A stretch of 64,000 nt of DNA, from assembly GCA_965603205.1 (NCBI GenBank), contig CBFDCC010000003.1, forward strand, positions 124,001-188,000, written 5' to 3'. The stretch is from Temperatibacter sp965603205 (GTDB taxonomy: Bacteria; Pseudomonadota; Alphaproteobacteria; Sphingomonadales; Kordiimonadaceae). Under the pieces are notes generated by a model. It was given only the letters and a program-made list of their open reading frames with translations, was not told the DNA's origin and did no database searches. The position numbers and the translations under genes are program-made. This document shows, one piece after another, positions 49,521 to 59,328 of this stretch; the stretch's first letter is position 1, and each line of letters opens with the position of its first letter.

Positions 49521-50842
49521 AATATCCCCCTGTCAGTTTCAGATTGTATTGTTTTTATAAACGAGCTGTCATTGTATCTCCTTAGAGACAGCGCTGAGGC
49601 ATAGTCTGGCAAATCGCCTTCTAACACCCATTTTGCACACAACTCTCCGCTCGCGCAGGCCGCCATGGTACCAAAGCCTGACATACCGACACTGACGTAC
49701 ATACCATCTACAGCGGTTGGTCCGATCAACGGCCAATTCTCTTTTGTCATAGTGTAATAGCCACCGTAAAGATTTCTGCGAGATGGCAGCGCACCATAAT
49801 AGGCTTTCAGCGCAGGATGAAGTTTCGCAGCACCGTGCAAAACCACTTCTGGGAAATAATCATCGAAACTAGGCTCAAAACTTGGCTCTGCACCATTGCA
49901 ATTATAAGCCCAGCCAAGCTTAACCCACTTGCTATTTACACCGCCTTCAGGTCGGCAATGCACCCCTGAGGGCATCCCTCTCGCTACCCACGCAAAGGCT
50001 TTATCTTCCTCTAGCAACTCCAGCTCTTCATCAGTCCAATCGAGGTGCTGATCATCTATGTCAATGGTGAACGGCATTTGCCTATCAATGCAGCCTTCCA
50101 CATCTTCAAAAGCTATTTTTTGTTGCAAAATATTACTAAGGGGCAATGCCTCCCCTAACATCCTAGCAACCTCGCCAGCAAATGGCCCAGCGGCATTAAC
50201 CACCTTATGCGCGGTTATCTTTTCTTGCCCGAGGGATAAGGTAAAGAGCTTGTGCTTCTCAATGGCTAATACATGGCCTTGTTGAAATTTCCCACCTAGT
50301 GCGCGAAACTCCTTCATAAAGTGCTGCCCCATTTGTTGGCTATCGACGGTTCCCCCGCGCCTTAGATGTATTAGGGTACTGACGTCATCGTCATAATAAG
50401 TATAAACGTTCTTTATAAGACCACGGCCTAACAGCACATCTGCACCAAGACTAGCTGTAGTAGTATCATAGTGGCTATGTGTTTCGGTATGCTGCCTAAC
50501 ACTTTTGTCTCCGTAGATACTATTTAAGGATTTCATTAAATCAGCAGTCTCAGTTCGCCGTGTTGCCAGTATATAACCATTACGCGTGAGGCTGATTTGA
50601 TTATCGGTATCTCTGGCGAGACCTTCCATTAATTCAATACTGTGGCCTATAAAGCTTTTCATCACAGGCTGCGGCCACCAGTCACGATAATTCTCGCCCG
50701 ACTGCGCTGAGGTGAAACTGTGAGGTGACCTGCCATCAACAAGCACCACTTTCAAAGATGGCGTTTGTTTTTTAAGGTAATAGGCCACAGATAAACCGCT
50801 TATGCCCGCCCCTATGATGGCTACATCTGCTTCAAATGACAT
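49517..50842 (-). CDS. FAD-dependent amine/amino-acid oxidoreductase (DAO family)
   Basis: 441 residues. The FAD-binding VAIIGAGISGLSVAYYL (6-22) and VDGRSPH start the Rossmann domain; NYRDWWPQPVMKSF near 53 and a C-terminal GMSGFGTMAACASGELCAKWVLEG (in parts) near 390 match the DAO fold. DAO enzymes oxidise secondary or tertiary amines (sarcosine, dimethylglycine, N-methyl amino acids) with release of H2O2 or transfer of electrons. It heads the leftward operon and is divergent from the LysR gene, 115 bases away. Substrate unknown. Confidence 0.88.
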   Translation of the reverse strand: MSFEADVAIIGAGISGLSVAYYLKKQTPSLKVVLVDGRSPHSFTSAQSGENYRDWWPQPVMKSFIGHSIELMEGLARDTDNQISLTRNGYILATRRTETADLMKSLNSIYGDKSVRQHTETHSHYDTTTASLGADVLLGRGLIKNVYTYYDDDVSTLIHLRRGGTVDSQQMGQHFMKEFRALGGKFQQGHVLAIEKHKLFTLSLGQEKITAHKVVNAAGPFAGEVARMLGEALPLSNILQQKIAFEDVEGCIDRQMPFTIDIDDQHLDWTDEELELLEEDKAFAWVARGMPSGVHCRPEGGVNSKWVKLGWAYNCNGAEPSFEPSFDDYFPEVVLHGAAKLHPALKAYYGALPSRRNLYGGYYTMTKENWPLIGPTAVDGMYVSVGMSGFGTMAACASGELCAKWVLEGDLPDYASALSLRRYNDSSFIKTIQSETDRGIL

Positions 50843-50957
50843 TCAGTTGCTTTCTTTCCACATCCATTTTTTTAATATGGGCAGTATGCAGAAGAAATAC
50901 TAAATTATTCAAATTTATAATTTTGCATTATGTATAAATTTTAGTTATACTTAAAAT

Positions 50958-51866
50958 ATGAATGGCAGACAAATAGAAATATTTCATACCGTAATGAAAA
51001 TTGGTACGATTACAGATGCTGCTGACCGTTTGGGTGTCACGCAGCCAGCTGTCACGGCCAGTATCAAGCAAACAGAATCAAGCCTTGGATTTCAATTGTT
51101 TACGCGCAGTGGCGGCAGGCTTCACCCGACAGCGGAAGCACGGATATTATTTAAAGAGGCTGAGCGAATTCAAGATAGCTTGCTTGTCTTTAAACAACTA
51201 GCCAACAGATTAAAAAAAGACATTATAGGTCATCTACGTATATCTGCTCTGCCAGCTTTTAGTCATGACCTCATCCCCGATACCCTTGCGGAATTTTTAA
51301 CGCACCATGACGATTGTTTACTTGATGTGACAACACAGCATAACAGTGAAATACTGAATGATATGGCTACTTTATCGGGGCAAAACACGATAGGTTTTAC
51401 TTTCGGTTTAGATGACCGACAAGGCATCGGCTCTATCCCCATTGGAAAAGCAGCAATAGTGGCATTACTGCCTAAAAGCTCAAACTTTGCTGAGTATAAT
51501 TCCATTTCATTCGAGGAGCTAGCATCTCAAAAAATCATTGGGACCTATTCTGATGAGCCATTAGGTCGAGCCATAGAAAAATTTCTGCATGAAACAGGCA
51601 ATCATTTCACTTCTGCAATCAGAGTTCACAATCATAGCGTAGCAGCAAAGCTCGTGAGTAAAGGAATAGGAGCAACTATTATCGATGCTGTAACCGCATC
51701 TTACGCACAAACTTACTGTGACCCCGATAGCTTTACTATCCTCCCAATTAAAGACATCCCTGCTTTACCTGTGACTGCAGTCTATTCATATGAGCGCCCT
51801 ATAAATAGCTACGCAAAGAAATTTATAGACATCTTCAGGAAACACTACAGGCAACAATCCATTTAG
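50958..51866 (+). CDS. LysR-family transcriptional regulator
   Basis: 302 residues. The winged helix-turn-helix is at residues 4-63 (IEIFHTVMKIGTITDAADRLGVTQPAVTASIKQTESSLG in parts) followed by FTRSGGRLHPT; the rest is the effector-binding domain (about 90-295). The divergent layout with the DAO operon is the classical LysR arrangement and makes that operon its likely target. AT-rich TATAAATTTTAGTTATA sequence lies in the shared 115-base region. It may sense a substrate amine or betaine. Confidence 0.92.
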   Translation: MNGRQIEIFHTVMKIGTITDAADRLGVTQPAVTASIKQTESSLGFQLFTRSGGRLHPTAEARILFKEAERIQDSLLVFKQLANRLKKDIIGHLRISALPAFSHDLIPDTLAEFLTHHDDCLLDVTTQHNSEILNDMATLSGQNTIGFTFGLDDRQGIGSIPIGKAAIVALLPKSSNFAEYNSISFEELASQKIIGTYSDEPLGRAIEKFLHETGNHFTSAIRVHNHSVAAKLVSKGIGATIIDAVTASYAQTYCDPDSFTILPIKDIPALPVTAVYSYERPINSYAKKFIDIFRKHYRQQSI

Positions 51867-51886
51867 TTGGATATAAAGCACTCCAT

Positions 51887-51920
51887 AAAAAGAAAGCAGC
51901 CCCTAAGGTTTGGTCTTTTA
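51887..51920. other. Damaged copy of terminator arm (19-bp repeat)
   Basis: CCCTAAGGTTTGGTCTTTT at 51901-51919 is identical to 59283-59301, where it forms half of a good terminator. Here the left arm (AAAGAAAGCAGCC) no longer pairs. The following CTTGATAGTCAATGA also echoes the sequence next to tRNA fragment 2, but no tRNA part follows. Confidence 0.6.
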
Positions 51921-52006
51921 AACATCTTGATAGTCAATGAGTTAAAAATATTTATCTTTTAATATCAAATATTTATCATCACTCTAGATCACTTATCACT
52001 ATGCCA

Positions 52007-53206
52007 TCAGTGTACCACGGCAGGGACTTTACTGCGTCTTTCAAGATCGATGAAGGGTAACGCATGAAATTGACAGGCTATGGAATTATCATCTATGCAT
52101 ACGTAAGTGTTCTCCACCGCAGTAAATTCACGCTGGACTGAAACAAAGCCTATCCACAATTTCTTGATAGGATGCCAAACTACAGAAGCCAGTGATCCTA
52201 CAATCATTTTTTGGCCGTCTAGATCAGCATAAAGTGTTTGCCCAAACTCCACAGGTCCCACCGCCTCCAACAAACAGCCTCTCATTTCATAGCGAGCGCC
52301 TGATTTTTTATGTTCAATAAGCCCTTTTTTGCCCACAAAGTCTTCATCTCGTTTCAAACGAACGTTCCAACCAAGAGTTAATTCAAACGGCGTCCGCTCG
52401 CTCATTGGGTCTTTAAATTCGCCTGCAGTATCCCAACCAGGAACAATCATCCCGGCTTCAATTCGGCAAACCTGTAGCGCATCCAATCCATAGCCCCTCA
52501 GCTTAAAATCGAGCTCATTTTCAGCGTTGATTACAGTTTGTTGCAGCAAATTCACATCAGCTGTATCAAGCCAAATTTCATATCCAAGATCGCCAGTAAA
52601 ACCAAGACGCCCTATCAAAAACTTATGTTCGCCGAGCTGGAACCATTGCAAGTGGAATGGCGCCAAGTTTTCTATGCCTTCAAACCCCATATGCTGCAAA
52701 ACTGAACAGGATTTAGGGCCTTGAATAACAAGGCCAGACCATGCTTCGCTTTCGTCGTGATATGTCAGGTTTTTAAAATCGTTATACCTATCAAAATACC
52801 CTGTTAAATCCAGATAAGACGTCAGCATAAGGTAATCATCATCCGCCAATTTTATGACGATACCATCGTCATACAAAAAGCCCTCTTCATCACACATCAG
52901 ACCATAAGATGCTTTCATTACAGGTGAAGATGATACCGATGCTGTTAGAATTCCATCTAGAAAAACACCTGCATCTTCGCCTTGAAAGCGATATTTTTTC
53001 ATTGGAGAGGCGTCGAATAGTGCGGCATTATCTCTAATAGCGTTATATTCTGTCTCGCAATCACTATAATGCATGGGCAAGCAGTAGGCATTCCAGTCAT
53101 CATAATGTTCATCACGGACCGCGGTTTGTATGAATGTATCAAAATTGAAATCGCTATGACGCGCCATCAAATCATACAAGGCGCTTTTCTTCATCTTATT
53201 TGACAT
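52007..53206 (-). CDS. GcvT-like aminomethyltransferase / demethylase family protein
   Basis: 399 residues of the glycine-cleavage T-protein fold: DASPMKKYRFQGEDAGVFLDGIL (64-86), LVIQGPKS near 160, and IGRLGFTGDLGYEIWLD near 200-216, the counterpart of GcvT's RTGYTGE motif, followed by a C-terminal barrel (FVGKKGLIEHK). Relatives take a methyl or methylene group onto tetrahydrofolate (GcvT, DmdA, the sarcosine and dimethylglycine oxidase C-terminal parts). It is the last gene of the ALDH/TMADH-like/GcvT operon and would receive the one-carbon unit released by that demethylase. Exact substrate unknown; DmdA itself is not claimed. Confidence 0.88.
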   Translation of the reverse strand: MSNKMKKSALYDLMARHSDFNFDTFIQTAVRDEHYDDWNAYCLPMHYSDCETEYNAIRDNAALFDASPMKKYRFQGEDAGVFLDGILTASVSSSPVMKASYGLMCDEEGFLYDDGIVIKLADDDYLMLTSYLDLTGYFDRYNDFKNLTYHDESEAWSGLVIQGPKSCSVLQHMGFEGIENLAPFHLQWFQLGEHKFLIGRLGFTGDLGYEIWLDTADVNLLQQTVINAENELDFKLRGYGLDALQVCRIEAGMIVPGWDTAGEFKDPMSERTPFELTLGWNVRLKRDEDFVGKKGLIEHKKSGARYEMRGCLLEAVGPVEFGQTLYADLDGQKMIVGSLASVVWHPIKKLWIGFVSVQREFTAVENTYVCIDDNSIACQFHALPFIDLERRSKVPAVVH

Positions 53207-53231
53207 GGTTATCTTTTCCCCTTAGCGAGAA

Positions 53232-55295
53232 TTAATTCTCAAAAATCCTGTCACGACGTAGCGAGTAATTAATACCTGAAGTATCATCCAGATCCATGGC
53301 ATATCGGCGCCCTGCATAAACAGCAGAAGCAATAGGCGCAGGCGCCTCGCAGTCACCAATACGGCGAATGGATTTGGTATTACCCGCTTTTCCACTTTCC
53401 ATAAGTTCCTGCAGTTCATAATAAAGGCTATCATTGGGTAAACGCGCGGTTATAGTCACGAGAGCGTCAGCCTTTAGTGATGTTGGCTTCTCTGTATACA
53501 TGCAGCTTAACTGAACCTCTTCGCCGTTAAAGCCATCCACATTCTGCGCGAGTACTAGCTTAACACCAGCCTCAAGGAGTGATCTTTGTACGCTTGGTTG
53601 CTCGGTCGTATAGATACCAAATGAACAAATCATATTATCAGTACATACAATCGTTACATCGCACCCAGCCTTTTGCAGCATTTCCGCAATGACAGGCCCC
53701 ATATAATAATAGTCATCGTCAAATATGACGACCTTACCAGTTGGTAGACGCCCTGCCATAATATCATCTGGCGTGAAAATTTGATCGGCGCTGGCTGAAA
53801 GACTTTCAAATCCACTATTATTAGTACGTCCAAAGCCATCAGCGCGCCACTTGGCCCCTGTTGCCACAACAATATGATCTGCCTCCGCTAAAAGCGCGTC
53901 TTCAGCAGATAGCTTGCTATCTAGAAAAACATCTACATTAGGTAATTTCAAGAATTGCTGCTCGCGGTAATCCCTTACACGCGCCCACTCACTAAGTGAT
54001 GGCAAATTAGATTCAAGCGTAACACGTCCGCCTAGGACCTTGCGAGATTCTGATAGCATGACATCATAACCACGTTTGCCCAGCGCGTGCGCTGCCTCAA
54101 GTCCTGCGGGGCCAGCGCCAATGATCAATACTGTGCTATCTGATTCCTTAGCCTTAATCTCTTCTGGGTGCCAGTCACGACGCCACTCTTCACCCATAGT
54201 CGGGTTTTGTGTACAGCGAATTGGCACACTAAGCTGATCGCCCGTGTAACACATATTACAGCCGATACATTCGCGGATATCTTCAAAGCGGCCTTCTTCG
54301 ATTTTCTTAGGAAGGAAGGGATCAGCTATTGACGGCCTAGCCGCACCAATAAAATCTAAAACCCCACGTTTTACCTGATTAACCATTGTATCTGGTGACG
54401 TGAAACGGCCCACACACACAACAGGTTTTGTCGTCATTTCTTTCACATAGCTCATATAAGGCTCAACAGAGCCTTCATTCACGAAACGAGACGTGCCAAG
54501 TTCCACATCCCAGTTTTGAGCGGTCACATCCCATAGATCGGGAAGTTCGGCAACTTCGGCAAAGAACTCGCGTGTTTCTTCTGTGACAGGTTTATTATTT
54601 TCCATATAACCATCATCTGGTGAAAAACGTACCGCCACGGCCATTGTATCGCCAACTGTATCCTTTAAAACTTCGATTGTTTCCTTTAAAAGGCGCGCAC
54701 GGTTTTGAACACTGCCACCGTACTCGTCTGTCCGGTCATTAGATATGGTACGCTGGAAATTATGCAGTAAATCATCATGATTGGCATAGGCATAAACAAT
54801 ATCAAATCCAGCTTGTTTAGCGCGCAGAGCTGCGTCCTTGTACCACTGCCTTAAGTCGCGAAAATCCTGTTTGTCCATCGTGCGCGACTGGAAAGGATAT
54901 TGTTTCCAAGAGGGGCGAGAGTTAACATCAAACGCAACATCACGGGTATAAAGATTGGCTGCCGCGGCTCCGCTATACCAAAGTTCAGCGCCAGCCAGTG
55001 CGCCATGCTCATGCATTTTTTCTGTCATTATGCTGTGTGCACGTATGTCACTTTCATCCCACAAAGATGCTGAAGGACATGGCATATCATCAGAACTAGG
55101 GTGAATAGAGGTATATTCGGTATTTACAACAGCCCAACCACCCTCGGCCTTCATCCCACGCATTTTATTGAGTGAATTCGGGCGGTGATAGCCCATACCC
55201 GTACAGTGAGGCACTTGATAAAAGCGGTTTTTAGCGGTCACGGGGCCAATTTTAACTGGCTCAAATAAGATATCAAAACGTGGGTCACGACTCAT
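53232..55295 (-). CDS. TMADH/DgcA-like FMN-FeS amine dehydrogenase
   Basis: 687 residues. An N-terminal old-yellow-enzyme barrel (about 1-335) is followed by the [4Fe-4S] loop with Cys343/346/349/361 (ECIGCNMCYTG...RCTQN) and then ADP/FAD-binding Rossmann domains (VLIIGAGPAGLEAAHALGKRG near 396; VVIFDDDYYYMG). The layout and length match trimethylamine/dimethylamine dehydrogenase and the dimethylglycine enzyme DgcA. It would demethylate an N-methylated amine oxidatively. It lies between an aldehyde dehydrogenase and a GcvT-like gene, with gaps of 34 and 25 bases. A 2,4-dienoyl-CoA reductase role is less likely, given the neighbours. Confidence 0.88.
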   Translation of the reverse strand: MSRDPRFDILFEPVKIGPVTAKNRFYQVPHCTGMGYHRPNSLNKMRGMKAEGGWAVVNTEYTSIHPSSDDMPCPSASLWDESDIRAHSIMTEKMHEHGALAGAELWYSGAAAANLYTRDVAFDVNSRPSWKQYPFQSRTMDKQDFRDLRQWYKDAALRAKQAGFDIVYAYANHDDLLHNFQRTISNDRTDEYGGSVQNRARLLKETIEVLKDTVGDTMAVAVRFSPDDGYMENNKPVTEETREFFAEVAELPDLWDVTAQNWDVELGTSRFVNEGSVEPYMSYVKEMTTKPVVCVGRFTSPDTMVNQVKRGVLDFIGAARPSIADPFLPKKIEEGRFEDIRECIGCNMCYTGDQLSVPIRCTQNPTMGEEWRRDWHPEEIKAKESDSTVLIIGAGPAGLEAAHALGKRGYDVMLSESRKVLGGRVTLESNLPSLSEWARVRDYREQQFLKLPNVDVFLDSKLSAEDALLAEADHIVVATGAKWRADGFGRTNNSGFESLSASADQIFTPDDIMAGRLPTGKVVIFDDDYYYMGPVIAEMLQKAGCDVTIVCTDNMICSFGIYTTEQPSVQRSLLEAGVKLVLAQNVDGFNGEEVQLSCMYTEKPTSLKADALVTITARLPNDSLYYELQELMESGKAGNTKSIRRIGDCEAPAPIASAVYAGRRYAMDLDDTSGINYSLRRDRIFEN

Positions 55296-55329
55296 AAGTA
55301 AGTTTCCATATAATGTTAGTGCTTTTAAA

Positions 55330-56859
55330 TTAGTTTAAACGGAACCAAGCAGCCTTTGAGTTTGTATAACTCAGCAAACTATCAATGCAATTATCCTTGG
55401 CGTTTCCTGATTGCTTATAGCCACCAAAAGGCTGAGTCATATCGCCTTCTTCAAAACTATTGACGAGGAAAGTACCGCATTCAATCTCGCGTACATAGCG
55501 CATGGCTTTACGGTAATTATCGGTCCATACACTGCCTTGCAAGCCGTAGATTGAATTATTGGCAACCTCTATAGCCTCATCATCACTATCAACCTTAATC
55601 ACAGCCACAACAGGGCCAAAGGCCTCTAGCTGTGCTAAGGTATCGTTATTTTTAACCCCAGTGACCATCGTAGGAACAACATACGCACCCCCTTCAAGCC
55701 CACCACCGGCGGCGCATCCGCCAAATTCGACTTTGCCACCTTCTGATTTTGCAGTTTCTACCATTTTCAGCACTCGCATCTGAGAGCCGTGATCAACTAA
55801 TGGCCCTAGATTAACCGCGGGGTCTAACGGATCGCCGCATGTATAGGCGTCTTTGCCCATCTCGATAAATTTAGCAACAAAGGCATCATATATTTTTGAG
55901 TGAACAATGAGGCGTGATCCCGCAGAGCAAACCTGACCCATATTAAAGAAAATACCGTCAACCGCAGTTTCAACAGCGCGGTCTAATAATTCGCCTTCTA
56001 AGTCTTCGCAAAAGACTTGCGGTCCTTTACCACCACATTCCAGTGACACTTTTTTCATATTCGATTGGCCTGAATATACATGCATCAATTTTCCGACTTC
56101 GGTAGAGCCAGTAAAACTGATTTTAGATACATCCATATGACGTGCTAATGCCTGCCCCGCTTCTTCGCCCATACCGTTGATTACTTGTAGTGCGCCAGCA
56201 GGGCCACCAGCTTCAACAAATAGCTCAGCCACACGGTAGCAGCTTAGCGGTGTTTGCTCAGCTGGTTTTAAGATCGTTGAGTTCCCAGCCGCGAGTGACG
56301 GACATATTTTCCATAACGCCATAAGCAGCGGGTAATTCCACGGGGATATACAGCCAACAACACCAATAGGTTCACGGATAACAGTGCTCATCACATCATA
56401 TTCCGTGGCGGTGATAGACCCTGTGATCTTATCAATACACTCACCGAAAAAATGAATAGTTTCAATGCACGCGGGGATATCAGCCTCAATCATATCTGTG
56501 ATCGGCTTGCCCATATCGATTGTGTCCATAAGCGCTAGCTCTGCCGCGTTTTCGCTGACAAGCGCTGCCCATTTATACATAACGTCCATGCGTTCACGTG
56601 GGGCGCTGCGGGACCATTCGCCTGATTTGAATGACGCCTTTGCAATAGCGACCGCTTTATTTACATCAGAGAGGTTACCCGCTGCACACTTGTTGATAAG
56701 GCTACCATCGACAGGGCAGATATTATCAAAAGTACCGCCGTCTATGGCATCGACAAATTCACCGCCGATAAAAAGTCGCGTCTCAGCAGATGTTTTTAAA
56801 GCTGCTGCGCGTTTACGCCACTCTTCATGTGTTAATTTTGCTGCATCTTCTAAATTCAT
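55330..56859 (-). CDS. Aldehyde dehydrogenase (betaine-aldehyde dehydrogenase-like)
   Basis: Start ATG 56859 (509 residues) is preferred; the open frame runs further up only to a TTG. Complete ALDH active site: SPWNYPLLM near 172, FTGSTEVGK near 249, Glu274 in VSLECGGKGPQ and Cys311 in FFNMGQVCSAGSR, with a C-terminal EEGDMTQPFGGYKQSGN. It is first in the operon with TMADH-like and GcvT-like genes, so it probably oxidises an aldehyde made by deamination or demethylation, as in betaine or polyamine-type routes. Confidence 0.92.
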   Translation of the reverse strand: MNLEDAAKLTHEEWRKRAAALKTSAETRLFIGGEFVDAIDGGTFDNICPVDGSLINKCAAGNLSDVNKAVAIAKASFKSGEWSRSAPRERMDVMYKWAALVSENAAELALMDTIDMGKPITDMIEADIPACIETIHFFGECIDKITGSITATEYDVMSTVIREPIGVVGCISPWNYPLLMALWKICPSLAAGNSTILKPAEQTPLSCYRVAELFVEAGGPAGALQVINGMGEEAGQALARHMDVSKISFTGSTEVGKLMHVYSGQSNMKKVSLECGGKGPQVFCEDLEGELLDRAVETAVDGIFFNMGQVCSAGSRLIVHSKIYDAFVAKFIEMGKDAYTCGDPLDPAVNLGPLVDHGSQMRVLKMVETAKSEGGKVEFGGCAAGGGLEGGAYVVPTMVTGVKNNDTLAQLEAFGPVVAVIKVDSDDEAIEVANNSIYGLQGSVWTDNYRKAMRYVREIECGTFLVNSFEEGDMTQPFGGYKQSGNAKDNCIDSLLSYTNSKAAWFRLN

Positions 56860-57006
56860 AGCGCTACCCTTTAAATCGTTTAACCCCAACAATGAAACTA
56901 GCCATCGAAACAATCGATGACAGAACTATACTATATAGTCTTCTAGGCGGGACCGACAACAAGATTCAATCTTCTTTTTGTAGGGGGCGTATCACACGTT
57001 ATAAAA

Positions 57007-58992
57007 TTAGGGGAGTTTGTTTTCTTTAGCGAGCTTAAGGCAGGCATCTACTGCTTCTGGATCATAAAACTCCCCACGTTTATCTTTGATTTCCTTCAAG
57101 GCTACGTCAAGCCCCAGCGCTGGTCGGTAAGGCCTGTGTGAAGTAATAGCTTCCACAACGTCTGCCACTGCTACAATACGTGCCTCAAGGCAAATATCGT
57201 CCCCTTTTAGACCCTGTGGATATCCAGTGCCATCAATATGTTCGTGATGTTGATAGGCAATTTCGGCAATTGGCCAAGGAAAATCAATATCTTTCAAAAC
57301 ATTATAACCCGCTTTTGGGTGTACTTTTATTAATTTGAATTCTTGATCAGTTAGTTTTGTTGGTTTAGCTAAGATTTCCGCTGGGATCGCTATCTTGCCA
57401 ATATCATGTATCAATGCGCCCCAATAGATTCCCCTGATCCTGTTTTCGTCGATTCCCATTTCTTGTGCTATACATACGGCTATATCTGAAACTCTACTTT
57501 GATGGCCTGCTGTGTAGGGGTCCCGAGCTTCACTCACTAAAGAAATGGTTTTAATTATGCCCTCTAAAGCATTTGTTAATTTTATGTCCGTTTTCATTTT
57601 TTCAGTTATGTCATTTATAACCGCAAAAAATACATCGTGACCGACTTCTTTTGAAATGCTCAAGTAAACTCCAACATTATATTGGGTTTTATTTTTTCTC
57701 TCATGAACTGTTTCAAATCTCAAATTATCAATTTCTCCAGTTAACAAAGGCTCTATAATTTTCCTGAACTCTTGCTCTGTAAATTCGGGTTTAATATCAA
57801 GAGCTGTTAAATTTGAAAGCTCTTCCATAGAATAACCCAGGTTTTTTTGTGCCCCCTTGTTAACCATCTCAAATTTCAGAGTTTGGGTATCGAATACATA
57901 TATCTCGTTCATGGAATTTTCAACGATTCGGCCTAAGCTGGCTTCATGAATTTCACTACAGCGCTGTTTTTCCTCAGCCCGCTTTCTCTCGGTTATATCC
58001 AAGCCAACACTTATCACCTCATCATCACCGTCTATTTGGTTTGGTAACAAAGTATTACTCCATTGCAGCCATCGAATACCGTCTGTTGATACAGTAAACT
58101 GATGTTCGTGCGTGGTTGTCTTATTGGTTGGAGAAAGTTTAGATATTTCTTCCAGAACCTTTTTTTTCTTACTTTCAGGCATGTAATCAAAAAAGTTATT
58201 TCCAATCAATTCGTTTAATTTTGTATCAAAATAAGTAAGATAAGCTGCATTAGCAAAAATAATAGTTCCATCCTTTTTGCTTCGACACACCAGTTCGCTT
58301 TGCCCCTCGATTAGATCGCGGTATAGTTTTTCGCTTTCTTGTATCTCTTTCTCAATAGGAGCTGCCATTTTCATAAAAATCAAAGACCCTATTGTGTACA
58401 CACCCAATGCTATAAGAACTGCAATTATTGCAGTATTAATGAATGGTTCACGGATTTCATTTAAATCTAATTTTGCGACAATACCTAAGTTCAGTTTTTC
58501 CACAGGAGTGAAAGCAGCGAGAACTATCTCCCCCCTATAATCTTCGGCGATGATTATGCCAGAATCCCCATTTAAGGCCAACCTCATTGGTTCTGCTAAC
58601 TTGGAATCGAATAGAATTGGTTCTGGTTTAAATAAAGTAGAGTGTCTTCGGCGAAAAACGGACTTAATGACTTCATCGTCTTTTTCGGCTATTATGAACT
58701 CCCCTGTTTCGCCAAAAAACGTAAAATTTTCATGAGCTTTTTCAATATGTGATAGTGTTACTAACCTAAGTTCGCCTTTTAGGGGGGTGTGGGGACTTTT
58801 TAGGTGGCCGTGAGGGTTTTTCTCCATGAACTCCGCTATTGAGCTCATTACTGCCTTTTGGCTTTGGACAGTGGTTATCAATTGTTGGCTAATCTGCTCG
58901 AAGGCAGTATTGTACAATATCCAGAAAACCCCGATACCAATAAATGATCCAGACAAAAGCATAATGGCAAGTAACTTAGCAAAACGTTTCAT
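57007..58992 (-). CDS. Membrane PAS-HD-GYP protein (probable cyclic di-GMP phosphodiesterase)
   Basis: Start taken as ATG 58992 (661 residues) with GGGAT ahead; the frame extends eight codons up to a TTG. Two membrane segments (about 5-27 and 180-200) flank a periplasmic sensor region of about 150 residues. Two PAS domains (about 225-335 and 355-465) follow, then an HD-GYP domain with HQSRV, HDIGKIAIP near 555 and HHEHIDGTGYPQGLKGDDI near 605. The HD and HHExxDGxGYP motifs are complete, so hydrolysis of cyclic di-GMP is expected. It is monocistronic and next to the tRNA/integrase junction. Confidence 0.9.
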   Translation of the reverse strand: MKRFAKLLAIMLLSGSFIGIGVFWILYNTAFEQISQQLITTVQSQKAVMSSIAEFMEKNPHGHLKSPHTPLKGELRLVTLSHIEKAHENFTFFGETGEFIIAEKDDEVIKSVFRRRHSTLFKPEPILFDSKLAEPMRLALNGDSGIIIAEDYRGEIVLAAFTPVEKLNLGIVAKLDLNEIREPFINTAIIAVLIALGVYTIGSLIFMKMAAPIEKEIQESEKLYRDLIEGQSELVCRSKKDGTIIFANAAYLTYFDTKLNELIGNNFFDYMPESKKKKVLEEISKLSPTNKTTTHEHQFTVSTDGIRWLQWSNTLLPNQIDGDDEVISVGLDITERKRAEEKQRCSEIHEASLGRIVENSMNEIYVFDTQTLKFEMVNKGAQKNLGYSMEELSNLTALDIKPEFTEQEFRKIIEPLLTGEIDNLRFETVHERKNKTQYNVGVYLSISKEVGHDVFFAVINDITEKMKTDIKLTNALEGIIKTISLVSEARDPYTAGHQSRVSDIAVCIAQEMGIDENRIRGIYWGALIHDIGKIAIPAEILAKPTKLTDQEFKLIKVHPKAGYNVLKDIDFPWPIAEIAYQHHEHIDGTGYPQGLKGDDICLEARIVAVADVVEAITSHRPYRPALGLDVALKEIKDKRGEFYDPEAVDACLKLAKENKLP

Positions 58993-59268
58993 TGAAACAT
59001 CCCAACTTATTTTCAAACCAATTTACTAAACTTTCTTTAGAATAATTAAATAACACTAGAAATTGAATTTATGCAACCATTAATAATGACAAAGCCGTGA
59101 GGTGTCTACACATCAAAGAGCTATTCAAAGATCAGCCCTTTGATAGATGACAATTCTGCCATCACTTCTGATCTCTCTGTAGTTAAGATAATGCTTATTT
59201 TCACTCATAAAAGTTACATTACCACAACCATTACAGTTAGTAAATTCAAGTAAATGATAAGTAAACAC

Positions 59269-59301
59269 AAAAAAAGACCAAACCCTAAGGTTTGGTCTTT
59301 T
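59269..59301. terminator. Terminator hairpin beside tRNA fragment 2
   Basis: AAAGACCAAA/TTTGGTCTTT stem (10 bp) around CCCTAAGG, with A- and T-runs on the two sides. It would end leftward tRNA transcription. Half of it is duplicated at 51901. Confidence 0.85.
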
Positions 59302-59328
59302 CTAAGTCATTGATATACAATGATAAAT

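Noticed and set aside
50900..50945. ATTATTCAAATTTATA near the LysR gene as another operator copy
   Set aside because: Only one arm resembles the motif and the spacing does not fit; more likely AT-rich promoter DNA.
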